Source of the DNA: JACCYX01 sp964610045
GTDB lineage: Bacteria > Chloroflexota > Chloroflexia > Thermomicrobiales > UBA6265
NCBI GenBank assembly: GCA_964610045.1
Contig: CAZSUN010000007.1
Coordinates: forward strand, 1 to 64,000
Direction: 5' to 3'
Length of the DNA: 64,000 nucleotides
Shown: in pieces, positions 44,523-52,496 of the stretch
Layout: every line of letters begins with the position of its first letter
Numbering within the stretch: the stretch's first letter is position 1
Translations under genes and position numbers: made by a program
The notes under the pieces: generated by a model
What the model saw: the letters and a program-made list of their open reading frames with translations, nothing else
Told to the model about the DNA's origin: nothing
Databases searched by the model: none

Positions 44523-45983
44523 TTACAGTGGTGGCAGGTGCCGGAACCAGCCGGCCCCCTGTTCGTAGGCGTGGGCCACACCCAGCAACACCGGTTCCTC
44601 GAACGCCCTGCCCAGCAGTTGCAGGCTCACGGGCAACCCGTCGCTGAATCCGCAGGGAACCGAGATGCCGGGTATGCCCGCCATGTTCGCCGGTATCGTG
44701 AACACGTCGGCCAGGTACATCTGGTACGGATCGGCGGTCCGCGCCCCGATCGGGAAGGCGACTGTCGGTGAGGTCGGCCCCACGATCACGTCGACGTTGG
44801 CGAACGCCTCGTCGAAATCCTGTTTGATCAGGGTTCTGACTTTCTGTGCCTTGACGTAATATGCGTCATAGTAGCCGCTGCTCAGCGCATACGTCCCGAG
44901 CATGATCCTGCGCTTCACCTCGGAGCCGAATCCCTGCCCGCGTGTCTCCTGGTAGGTCTGCTGCAGCGTCGGTTCGTCGATCCGCAGCCCGTACTTCACG
45001 CCGTCGAACCGGGAGAGATTGGCGCTGGCTTCGGCCGGGGCGGTGATGTAGTAGGTCGCCAGGGCATATTCCGTGTGGGGAAGGGAGACTTCCACCAGTT
45101 CCGCTCCCAGATCCTCCAGCTGCCGGATCGCGACATCGATCGCCGCCGTGACGCCGGGTTCCATGCCGTCTACCGCGTACTCGCGGGCAATCCCGATCCT
45201 GACCCCGCGCAGATCAGTCCGGAGACCGGCCCGGAAGTCAGGTATCGGTCCCGGCGCGGATGTCGAGTCGTTGGGATCGTGTCCGGCGATAGCCTGGAGC
45301 ATGATCGCCGCATCCTCCACCGTCCGGGTGAACGGTCCGATCTGGTCGAGGCTGCTGGCAAAGGCGATCAGACCGTAGCGCGACACCCGGCCATACGTCG
45401 GCTTCAGGCCAACTACGCCGCAGAAACCCGCCGGTTGCCGGATCGATCCCCCCGTGTCGGAGCCGAGCGAGATGACGGCCTGGCGAGCAGCCACTGCGGC
45501 CGCAGAACCGCCGCTGGAACCGCCCGGCACCCGGGTTGTGTTCCAGGGGTTGTGCGTCGGACCGTAGGCCGAGTTTTCGGTGGAAGAGCCCATCGCAAAC
45601 TCGTCGGTGTTCGTCTTGCCGAGGAAGACCGCTCCCTGCGATCGCAACCGGGCTGGCACCGTGCCATCGTAAGGCGAAATGTACCCGTCCAGGATCCGGG
45701 ATGCCGCGGTCGTCGGTGCGTCGGTGGTGACCAGGATGTCCTTCAGCGCCACCGGCACACCGGTCAGGGGCGATACTTCGCCGCCCGCGATCCGGGCGTC
45801 GGCCGCCGCCGCCTGGGCCAGCGCGACGTCCCGCATCACGTGCAGGTACGCGTGAATCGCCTCATCGGTGTCATCGATCCGGTCCAGGTGCGCCTCGGCG
45901 AGGTCGACCGCGGAAATCTCCCGCGAATCGAGCAGCACACGCGCCTGCGCCGCTGTCAGCGAGACGAGTTCTTGAACGCTCAC
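44523..45983 (-). CDS. gatA: Asp-tRNA(Asn)/Glu-tRNA(Gln) amidotransferase subunit A
   Basis: A 486-residue amidase. The catalytic Lys is in VALKDILVTTD. The amidase signature runs from GGSSGGSAAAVAARQAVISL through GSDTGGSIRQPAGFCGVVGL with the Ser-cis-Ser. KPTYGRVSRYGLIAFASSLD is the GatA hallmark. GatA frees ammonia from glutamine and passes it to GatB to make Gln-tRNA or Asn-tRNA. The GTG at 45983 overlaps the gatC stop, with GAGGAAG upstream. gatB is not in the window. Confidence 0.97.
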   Translation of the reverse strand: MSVQELVSLTAAQARVLLDSREISAVDLAEAHLDRIDDTDEAIHAYLHVMRDVALAQAAAADARIAGGEVSPLTGVPVALKDILVTTDAPTTAASRILDGYISPYDGTVPARLRSQGAVFLGKTNTDEFAMGSSTENSAYGPTHNPWNTTRVPGGSSGGSAAAVAARQAVISLGSDTGGSIRQPAGFCGVVGLKPTYGRVSRYGLIAFASSLDQIGPFTRTVEDAAIMLQAIAGHDPNDSTSAPGPIPDFRAGLRTDLRGVRIGIAREYAVDGMEPGVTAAIDVAIRQLEDLGAELVEVSLPHTEYALATYYITAPAEASANLSRFDGVKYGLRIDEPTLQQTYQETRGQGFGSEVKRRIMLGTYALSSGYYDAYYVKAQKVRTLIKQDFDEAFANVDVIVGPTSPTVAFPIGARTADPYQMYLADVFTIPANMAGIPGISVPCGFSDGLPVSLQLLGRAFEEPVLLGVAHAYEQGAGWFRHLPPL

Positions 45984-46294
45984 GCGCTTCCTCCTTCACT
46001 GCCATCGCCGCCCATGACTGCCCGTACCTCGATGAACCCGTTGCGGCTCAATGGAGCGTTTGCCAGGGCCGCTTCCTGCGACAGGGACGGTCGTACCGCG
46101 TCGTCCCGCAGCACATTGCTCAGGGCGTTGACCTGGGCGGTCGGTGGAATGTGGTCGGTATCGAGTTGTTGCAACACGGCGATGTGTCCGAGGATCGACG
46201 ACAGTTGCTCGCGCATCTGCTCGGTTTCCTCATCGCTCAGGCCAAGCCTGGCGAGTTGCGCAACGTGCTCGACATCGGACGTCGTCAGGCTCAC
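45980..46294 (-). CDS. gatC: Asp-tRNA(Asn)/Glu-tRNA(Gln) amidotransferase subunit C
   Basis: A 104-residue small subunit that clamps GatA and GatB together. DVEHVAQLARLGLSDEETEQM and the central SILGHIAVLQQLDT are the family motifs; LRDDAVRPSLSQEAALANAP is the C-terminal belt. The start is GTG 46294, with AGGAG 8 nt upstream. Translationally coupled to gatA. Confidence 0.95.
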   Translation of the reverse strand: MSLTTSDVEHVAQLARLGLSDEETEQMREQLSSILGHIAVLQQLDTDHIPPTAQVNALSNVLRDDAVRPSLSQEAALANAPLSRNGFIEVRAVMGGDGSEGGSA

Positions 46295-46347
46295 AATGTG
46301 GCTCCTGGGAATATCCAGACAGGGAACTGGTTCAATGCAACGTGAGA

Positions 46348-46369
46348 CACCCAATGCGGACATTGGGTG
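46348..46369 (-). terminator. Hairpin between nagA and gatC
   Basis: CACCCAATG and CATTGGGTG form a perfect 9-bp stem with the loop CGGA. It lies 65-86 nt past the nagA stop and separates the peptidoglycan operon from gatCA on the same strand. No long T run follows. Confidence 0.65.
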
Positions 46370-46433
46370 CGCCACGAGCGCCATCATGGTACCAAATGGC
46401 AATCCCGCCGGGTCGCGAGTTCCATGCCTTCGC

Positions 46434-47600
46434 TCACTGCCGGGGCAACCCGTCTGACCCGGCGATCGATTCCCTGTCGGCCGACCATGCCAGTTCGCCG
46501 CCAACGATGGTGTGCGTCAGGTCCAGGCCGTCGCTCCAGAGCGTCAGGTCTGCCCGGGTCCCGGTCACGATGCGGCCTCGTGTCGTGTCGCGCAGTACCC
46601 CGGCTGGAACCGCCGAGCACATGTGCATCGCGATCGCCGGTGTCACCTCCCCCCACGCGACCAGGTTGCGCACTGCCTGGTCCATCGTCAGCACCGACCC
46701 CGCCAGCGTGCCGTTGTCGAGGCTTGCGGTGGTTTCCGTCACGTTGACCCGCTGCCCGCCGAGGTCGTAGACGCCCGGACCAAGTCCTGCCGAGGAGATC
46801 ATGTCGGAGACCACTGCGATCCTGTCTGGTCCCTTCGCCCGGATCGCCAGTCGTACCGTGGCCGGGTGCGCGTGGACGGCATCCGGGATGATTCCGGCGG
46901 TGATGCGGTCGTCCAGCATCGTGGCGATCATCGAGCCCGGCGCCCGGTGGTGCATCGGCGACATCGCGTTGAACAGGTGGGTCGCCTTCGTCGCCCCGGC
47001 ATCCACGCCGGCTGCGTACTGGTCGATCGTGGCGTCGGTGTGACCAAGGCTGACGATCACGCCGCGCTCGACGAGCCGGCGGATCCGGCCGATCCCGCCA
47101 TCGCGCTCCGGCGCCAGGGTCACCAGCCGGATGGACGGAACGCCCAGCCAGGACTCGAACAACGCATCGCTTGCCGCCTCGATGTGCCGGAGCTGGTGGG
47201 CTCCCTTGCGCGCCGGCGACAGGAACGGACCTTCGAGATGCAGTCCAAGCGGGGTTGCCCCGATCGAAGCGTCAACGCCCTCGAAGGCGGCGAACACATC
47301 GGGATAGAGCGAGGCATCGGCCGAGACCACGGTGGGAAGCCAGGCGGTCACCCCGGTTGCCACCGACCAGCGGGAGATCTGCTCGATATGAGCGGATGTA
47401 CCGTCGGCCTCGACCCCGTCCGCTCCATTCACCTGCAGGTCGATCAGGCCGGGCGAGACCAGCGGCGCGTCGATCACCGTTTCCGGCAGGTTGCCGTCGC
47501 ACGCCAATCCACGGCTGACATCGGCAATCGTTCCGCCCTCGATCACCACCGTTCCAGGTTCGAAGTGCGTACCGAACAGGATATGTCCGCGAATGGCCAT
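46434..47600 (-). CDS. nagA: N-acetylglucosamine-6-phosphate deacetylase
   Basis: A 388-residue amidohydrolase that removes acetate from GlcNAc-6-phosphate to give GlcN-6-phosphate. The order of motifs is VSPGLIDLQVNGADGVE, the metal Glu in LGLHLEGPFLSPARKGAH, metal His in SLGHTDAT and ATHLFNAM, MHHRAPG, and catalytic Asp in VVSDMISSAGLG. ATG 47600 is chosen; a TTG at 47612 with AAAGG upstream is possible. It is the last gene of the namZ-murQ-kinase-nagA operon. The next step enzyme, NagB, is not in the window. Confidence 0.95.
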   Translation of the reverse strand: MAIRGHILFGTHFEPGTVVIEGGTIADVSRGLACDGNLPETVIDAPLVSPGLIDLQVNGADGVEADGTSAHIEQISRWSVATGVTAWLPTVVSADASLYPDVFAAFEGVDASIGATPLGLHLEGPFLSPARKGAHQLRHIEAASDALFESWLGVPSIRLVTLAPERDGGIGRIRRLVERGVIVSLGHTDATIDQYAAGVDAGATKATHLFNAMSPMHHRAPGSMIATMLDDRITAGIIPDAVHAHPATVRLAIRAKGPDRIAVVSDMISSAGLGPGVYDLGGQRVNVTETTASLDNGTLAGSVLTMDQAVRNLVAWGEVTPAIAMHMCSAVPAGVLRDTTRGRIVTGTRADLTLWSDGLDLTHTIVGGELAWSADRESIAGSDGLPRQ

Positions 47601-47628
47601 GGGAGTATCTGCCAAGGGAGTTGACCTT

Positions 47629-48540
47629 TCAGCCGGCATGCGTACCGGCAACGAATCGCGCTGCCACCAGCGCGGGATCGACGACAATCCGGGCATCAAT
47701 CGCTGACCAGTCGTTGCCCAGGCGCTGGAGGACGCTCGCTCGCAGCGGTTCGACATGAACCAGGAGACTGCCGGTCAAGGCGATCGGCAGGCAGCCTCGG
47801 AACCCCAGGCGCATCCCTGTCACGCGCGCGATCTGCGCGAGGTCGACTGCGGCTTGCTCAAGAAGGTTGCTGGCCACGACATCACCAGCAGCTGCGGCGT
47901 CGACCACGATCCGCGCCAGCCCCGCGATCTCGCCCTTCGACATCGGCGGCCCGTAAACGTGCGAAATCGCCTCGAACGGTTCGTTCAGGCGCCAGGTCTC
48001 CATCAGGGCCACGGTCATCGCCGTTGCTGGTCCACGCCCGTCCACCTCTGCCGCGAATGCGCGCAACAATCCGCAGCCGAGCGCATACCCGCTGCCCTCA
48101 TCCCCCATGATCGCGCCCCAGCCGCCAGCCCGGCATCGCGCTCCATCAGGCGCGCGCCCGAAGGCGATGGACCCGGTTCCGGCCACCAGTGCAACCCCAG
48201 TCGCCTGTGGGAGCGCGCCCAGCACGAGTTCGCCGTCGTTCGTCAGTCGGACCGACCCGGCCAGTGGGTCGAGATGGGGTCTCAGCGCACGCTGGTCGTC
48301 CGGCCGGTCGCACCCCGCGAGACCGAACCAGGCCGAGGCCAACCTGGCAGGTGCGTCCACCGCAGCCATCGCCTCCCCGATCGCGACCCGCAGCACCTCG
48401 CCGGCCCGCTGGTGACCGATGACCGCGGGATTGGACGTGCCCGTTTGGACGCGGGCGAGTTCGCTGCCACCGGCATCGACCACCACCACGACGGTTTTGG
48501 TGCCCCCTCCGTCGATCCCGGCAAACACCGGCGAGGTCAC
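47629..48540 (-). CDS. BadF-type amino-sugar kinase (MurNAc/GlcNAc kinase)
   Basis: A 303-residue kinase of the ASKHA fold, BadF/BadG/BcrA/BcrD family. GIDGGGTKTVVVVVD is the phosphate-1 loop, and ALVAGTGSIAFG and GGWGAIMGDEGSGYALG are the phosphate-2 and hinge motifs. Family members include N-acetylglucosamine kinase and Clostridium MurK, which phosphorylates both MurNAc and GlcNAc. The location between murQ and nagA favours a MurK-type role making MurNAc-6-phosphate for MurQ. The GTG at 48540 overlaps the murQ stop. Confidence 0.9.
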   Translation of the reverse strand: MTSPVFAGIDGGGTKTVVVVVDAGGSELARVQTGTSNPAVIGHQRAGEVLRVAIGEAMAAVDAPARLASAWFGLAGCDRPDDQRALRPHLDPLAGSVRLTNDGELVLGALPQATGVALVAGTGSIAFGRAPDGARCRAGGWGAIMGDEGSGYALGCGLLRAFAAEVDGRGPATAMTVALMETWRLNEPFEAISHVYGPPMSKGEIAGLARIVVDAAAAGDVVASNLLEQAAVDLAQIARVTGMRLGFRGCLPIALTGSLLVHVEPLRASVLQRLGNDWSAIDARIVVDPALVAARFVAGTHAG

Positions 48541-49466
48541 GATGGATCCCGATCGAGCGCAGCTCGCACCACCCCGTCAGCGCTCGCCAACCGCTGGCGG
48601 GCCTCTTCTGGCGGCACTCCAGCCAGGGTCGCCACGATCGCCGTTTTGACCTCACCACCCGCGGCAGCGAGAGCGGCCTCTGCCGCGTCGCGCTCGATAC
48701 CGGTCGCTTCTGACACGATCCGGATTGCCCGGTCCCGCAACTTGGCGTTGGTTGGCCGGACATCGACCATCAGGTTGCCGTAGGTCTTTCCGAGCCGGAT
48801 CATCGCCCCGGTACTCAGCATGTTCAGGACCAGTTTTTGCGCAGTTCCGGCTTTCATCCGGGTCGAACCGGTAAGCACCTCCGGCCCGGTCACGACCGTG
48901 ATCGGGATATCGACGGCCCCGGCGAGCGCCGAGTCCGGCGAGTTGGCGACCCCGATCGTGGCCGCGCCCAGCGACCGGGCGTGGGCAACCGCGCCGAGGA
49001 CGAACGGCGTCCGCCCGCTGGCGGCGATCCCGACTACCACATCCTTTCCGGTCAATCCGATAGCGTCGAGTGCCGCCGCACCAGCTTCCGGCTGGTCCTC
49101 GACGTGTTCGACTGCGTGACGCAAGGCATGGTCCCCGCCTGCGATCAACCCCACGACCATCGCCGGATCGGTGTTGAACGTCGGGGGGCATTCGGAGGCA
49201 TCGAGCACGCCGAGGCGACCCGACGTCCCGGCCCCGATCGAGACCAGCCGGCCACCGTTCCGCAGCGCGGCGACAATCGCCTCGACCCCGTCGGCGATCG
49301 CGGGTAGCACCGCCGCCACGGCCTCCGCAACCGTGCGATCCTCATCGTTGATCACCCGCAGCAGGTCGATCGTTGAGAGGGTATCGATGTCGGCGCTGGC
49401 GGGGTTTCGCTGTTCGGTCGCGAGCGCATCGAGACCGGTGGGCAAACTGTCAGTCAAAAGTGGCAT
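48537..49466 (-). CDS. murQ: N-acetylmuramic acid 6-phosphate etherase
   Basis: A 309-residue SIS-domain lyase that splits MurNAc-6-phosphate into GlcNAc-6-phosphate and D-lactate. LATEQRNPASADIDTLS opens the protein; SIGAGTSGRLGVLDASECPPTF binds the phosphate, and the catalytic Glu lies in DASE. HAVEHVEDQPEAG and GSTRMKAGTAQKLVLNMLST complete the fold. The ATG at 49466 has a weak Shine-Dalgarno, 24 nt after the namZ stop, consistent with coupling. Confidence 0.97.
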   Translation of the reverse strand: MPLLTDSLPTGLDALATEQRNPASADIDTLSTIDLLRVINDEDRTVAEAVAAVLPAIADGVEAIVAALRNGGRLVSIGAGTSGRLGVLDASECPPTFNTDPAMVVGLIAGGDHALRHAVEHVEDQPEAGAAALDAIGLTGKDVVVGIAASGRTPFVLGAVAHARSLGAATIGVANSPDSALAGAVDIPITVVTGPEVLTGSTRMKAGTAQKLVLNMLSTGAMIRLGKTYGNLMVDVRPTNAKLRDRAIRIVSEATGIERDAAEAALAAAGGEVKTAIVATLAGVPPEEARQRLASADGVVRAALDRDPS

Positions 49467-49490
49467 CCCGGCGTGTGAGGCGAAAGATCG

Positions 49491-50645
49491 TCAGTACAGA
49501 AGGATATCCGAGCGCTCGCGGTGAAACTGCGCTGCGTCGTGCTCCCATTCCGCCAGCAGCGGGCTGACCGGCAGTTCCTTGTCGATCGTGGTACGCAGGC
49601 GATCCGTTCCGGCGAGCAGGTCGATGAAGTACCGCCCGTCGTGAGGCGGTAGCCAGCCGAAGTCCTCCGGAGACATCCGGCGCAGGATTGCGAGAAGATG
49701 CACGCCCAACGCCACGGTGTCGCACTGGGTCCGGTCGACAACATGAACCTGCACGCCACCGCAGAGGCTTCCCGCGTGCTTCGAGAAGGTTGGTTGGAAC
49801 CAGGCTGGGCGAAACAACACCCCCTCCAGCGCCAGGTCACGCAACTCCTTCGCGAAGCGGTCGGCGTTGATCCATGGAGCGCCAACGAATTCGAATGGCC
49901 GGGTCGTGCCCCGGCCTTCCGACAGGTTCGTCCCCTCGATCAGGCAGGTCGCCGGATAGACCGTGACCGAATCGAGCGTGGGCAGGTTGGGGGACGGCAG
50001 GATCCACGGCAATTCGCACTGATCGAACCAGAAGTCGCGTGACCAGCCATCCATGCGGATCACATCGGGATCGGGCAAGCCGCGATTCCGCGCGTACAGG
50101 CGGGCAAACTCGCCGATGGTCAGTCCGTGGCGGATCGGCATCGCCTGACAGCCAACAAACGATCCGAAGGTTGGGTCGAGCCTGTTCCCGGCGACGGTTG
50201 CTCCCCCGAGCGGGTTGGGGCGGTCGAGCACGACCACGTCGACATGGTTGACGGCGCACGCATCGAGCACATGCGCTACCGTCGAGAGGTAGGTTGCGTA
50301 ACGCACCCCGATATCCTGCAGATCGATCGCCATCACCTCGATCGGGTCCAGCATGGCGGCAGTCGGGATGCGCGTGTCGCCGTACAGGCTGAACACCGGC
50401 AGCCCTGTTGCCGGATCGACCGCCGCATCGACGTGGTCACCCGCCTGGGCGTTGCCACGGACCCCATGCTCTGGCCCATAGAGAGCGGTCAGGTGCAGCT
50501 GGGGATGCTTGAACATCCGGGTCGCGATACTGGCGAGCGAGCGCGTGACCGACGACGGATTGGCGAGCAGGCCCAGTTTCCTCCCCTGGAGCATGGTGGG
50601 AGGCGATGCGAGCACCCGCTCCGCTCCGGTGATGACATGTGGCAT
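49491..50645 (-). CDS. namZ: Exo-beta-N-acetylmuramidase NamZ (DUF1343)
   Basis: A 384-residue protein of the DUF1343 family (PF07075), shown in Bacillus to release MurNAc from the non-reducing end of peptidoglycan fragments. Motifs are LLANPSSVTR, LYGPEHGVRGNAQAGD, VFSLYGDTRIP, AIDLQDIGVRYATYLSTV, VVLDRPNPLGG and TNLSEGRGTTRPFEFVGAPWI. AGGAGA lies 8 nt before ATG 50645, so the start is secure; it shows no signal peptide, unlike the Bacillus enzyme as I recall it. This implies a cytoplasmic enzyme acting on imported disaccharides or muropeptides. First gene of the recycling operon. Confidence 0.93.
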   Translation of the reverse strand: MPHVITGAERVLASPPTMLQGRKLGLLANPSSVTRSLASIATRMFKHPQLHLTALYGPEHGVRGNAQAGDHVDAAVDPATGLPVFSLYGDTRIPTAAMLDPIEVMAIDLQDIGVRYATYLSTVAHVLDACAVNHVDVVVLDRPNPLGGATVAGNRLDPTFGSFVGCQAMPIRHGLTIGEFARLYARNRGLPDPDVIRMDGWSRDFWFDQCELPWILPSPNLPTLDSVTVYPATCLIEGTNLSEGRGTTRPFEFVGAPWINADRFAKELRDLALEGVLFRPAWFQPTFSKHAGSLCGGVQVHVVDRTQCDTVALGVHLLAILRRMSPEDFGWLPPHDGRYFIDLLAGTDRLRTTIDKELPVSPLLAEWEHDAAQFHRERSDILLY

Positions 50646-50810
50646 CGTGGTATCTCCTGCAGAACCTGCGCGGCCATGGCGGGATTCTCGCAGCCGTGGG
50701 TGTTCAGGTTGATGGTATAGACTTCGTCCGGTCCGCAGCCCACCGGCCCCTGCCGCCTGCCAGCCCGGTGAGTATCCACCGCAACTGATCGATTCGGAGC
50801 GTTTCCCACG

Positions 50811-52187
50811 GTGCCCCGTTTGCTGCCCTTTGCCGGACAATCAGCCTACCGCGCGACAAACCGGATCGGCGCAATGCTGTCCATCGTATTCGCCTGTTCG
50901 GTCCTCGTCGCGTGTGCCGGCGACGGTTCACCTGAGGATGATCGCCGGTTCGCCAATCAACCGAGCACCGAAGCCGCGCAGGTAACGGTTGATCCCGGCG
51001 CGACAGCTGCGGACACTCCCACGCCAGTCGCCACAACCGTCGGTTCCGAGCGCAACCCACTCGCGGTTCGGGGAGCGCCGTCGGTTATCTACACCCTGGT
51101 GGATGGTCGGGTCACGGTCCTCGACACGACCAGTGGCGACATCCTTGCCGTGATTCCCGCCAGCGATGGTTTCCAGATTGTCGACGTGGCCAGCTCCGCC
51201 AGCGGCAACAAGGTCGCGGTCCTTGAATCCCCTGTGGCACTCGATGGCGCGAACGCAAGGATTGAGGTGCATCGATCCGACGGGACCGGGGCTGGAACCT
51301 GGGAACTCCCGTGGCCCGAGGCTGCAACCGCCACTCCGTTACCTGGCCCATCCGCGCCGATCGGTTCCATCTCATGGTCGGCGGGTGGTGACTCGCTGTT
51401 GGTCTCCCTGGCGGGAACCACGCTCACGTCGATCGAGTTGGATGGCGATCCCGTACCGATCGCGGTGCCTGGCAATGTCGGCACGATCGTCGATGCCGCA
51501 CTCTCGCCTGGTGGAAACGATATCGCGGTGCTCGACGTCAACTCCGTGGGCAATGGCCGGATCATGCTGATCGATCCCGTTGCCGATACGCCGCGAGCAC
51601 GCCAGTTGGCGCCTCCCACGGCGGACACGGCCGGCCAGGGGAGCGTCAACGAGTTTGCCTGGCTACCTGATGGGTCCGGCATCGCCTACATCCTTGCCGA
51701 TGAACTCTCAGCTGGAGCTCTCTACAGGTTGCCGATCGAAGGCGGCCAGCGCACATTGATCGCCAGCCCGGGTCGCGTTGGCCCGACGGCCAGGATCACC
51801 AGCTTCGCCCTCTCCCCACAGGGTGATTCGGTTGCCTATACCATCGGCTCGCCCAACGGCGATGGCATCGAGTCCACGAGCCTGTGGGCACGGTCGCTCA
51901 AGGGATCGACCGTGCTGCAACTCCCGGCTGCGGCCAACGAGCCGGTCCTGGATATGTGGTGGACCGACAGTGGCCTCGCCTGGCTCCAGGGATCCGATGC
52001 GATCTCGATAACCCAGCCAAATGGAGAGACCACCAACATGTCCCTCTCGGCTCAGGCCACCCCCGCGGCCATCGCCTCGCCCCAGGCGAGCCCCATCGCC
52101 GCCACACCGGTTTTTGCCTCGCCGGTGTCCACGCCAATCGCGGCAACTCCGACGGGCGCAACCCCAATGGCCTCCCCGCAACCGTAA
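50811..52187 (+). CDS. Propeller-type (TolB/WD40-like) lipoprotein
   Basis: A 458-residue protein starting at GTG 50811. Its N-terminal signal IVFACSVLVACAGD contains a lipobox ending at Cys35 (LVAC), so it should be a membrane-attached lipoprotein. A Thr/Ala-rich linker precedes about five repeats typical of a beta propeller (ISWSAGGDSLLVSLAG, AALSPGGNDIAVLDVNS, FAWLPDGSGIAYILAD, FALSPQGDSVAYTIG). The last 45 residues are a low-complexity Ala/Ser/Pro/Thr tail (SPQASPIAATPVFASPVST). The ligand is unknown. The start could be a few codons downstream; a positively charged n-region (RATNR) favours the longer form. Confidence 0.75.
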   Translation: MPRLLPFAGQSAYRATNRIGAMLSIVFACSVLVACAGDGSPEDDRRFANQPSTEAAQVTVDPGATAADTPTPVATTVGSERNPLAVRGAPSVIYTLVDGRVTVLDTTSGDILAVIPASDGFQIVDVASSASGNKVAVLESPVALDGANARIEVHRSDGTGAGTWELPWPEAATATPLPGPSAPIGSISWSAGGDSLLVSLAGTTLTSIELDGDPVPIAVPGNVGTIVDAALSPGGNDIAVLDVNSVGNGRIMLIDPVADTPRARQLAPPTADTAGQGSVNEFAWLPDGSGIAYILADELSAGALYRLPIEGGQRTLIASPGRVGPTARITSFALSPQGDSVAYTIGSPNGDGIESTSLWARSLKGSTVLQLPAAANEPVLDMWWTDSGLAWLQGSDAISITQPNGETTNMSLSAQATPAAIASPQASPIAATPVFASPVSTPIAATPTGATPMASPQP

Positions 52188-52496
52188 CCCTGCCGGCCCC
52201 AGTCCGCTTCGGCCCGTTGAACTCCTCGCCATCGGCCGTATCGAGCGTGCCTCCCAGCGTCCCGTCCCGCGATCCTGTCATCCCCTCGTACGGGCGGACC
52301 CCTGAGCGCCAGCGAAGGGTCGTCCGCCCCCAAAGCGCTGCCTGAGGCGGACGACCACCTCGCCTGGCGGCTCGGCGGGTCCGCGCGTACGGGAAGTAAG
52401 GAACCAGTCGCCATTTCCCAGGAGCCGGTTTCAGAGGGTGAGTGGACACATCAAACGACGCGCTCGATGGGCCAACCCTGAATCCGCCGACGTGCA
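52188..52496. other. Gene-free region with hairpin repeats between convergent genes
   Basis: This 309-nt gap holds family-R copy 9 (52292-52329) and a second imperfect hairpin with GGCGGACGACC and GGGTCCGC arms near 52348-52386. CGTACGGG occurs twice (52288 and 52384) as a direct repeat. No coding sequence is convincing. Confidence 0.6.
52292..52329. repeat. Hairpin repeat, family R copy 9
   Basis: Arms GGGCGGAC and GTCCGCCC, 8 bp and perfect, preceded by CGTAC. The loop contains GAGCGCCAGCGA, close to the GCGTCAGCG of copies 1 and 7. It lies between the convergent ends of the lipoprotein gene and dnaX. Confidence 0.65.
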
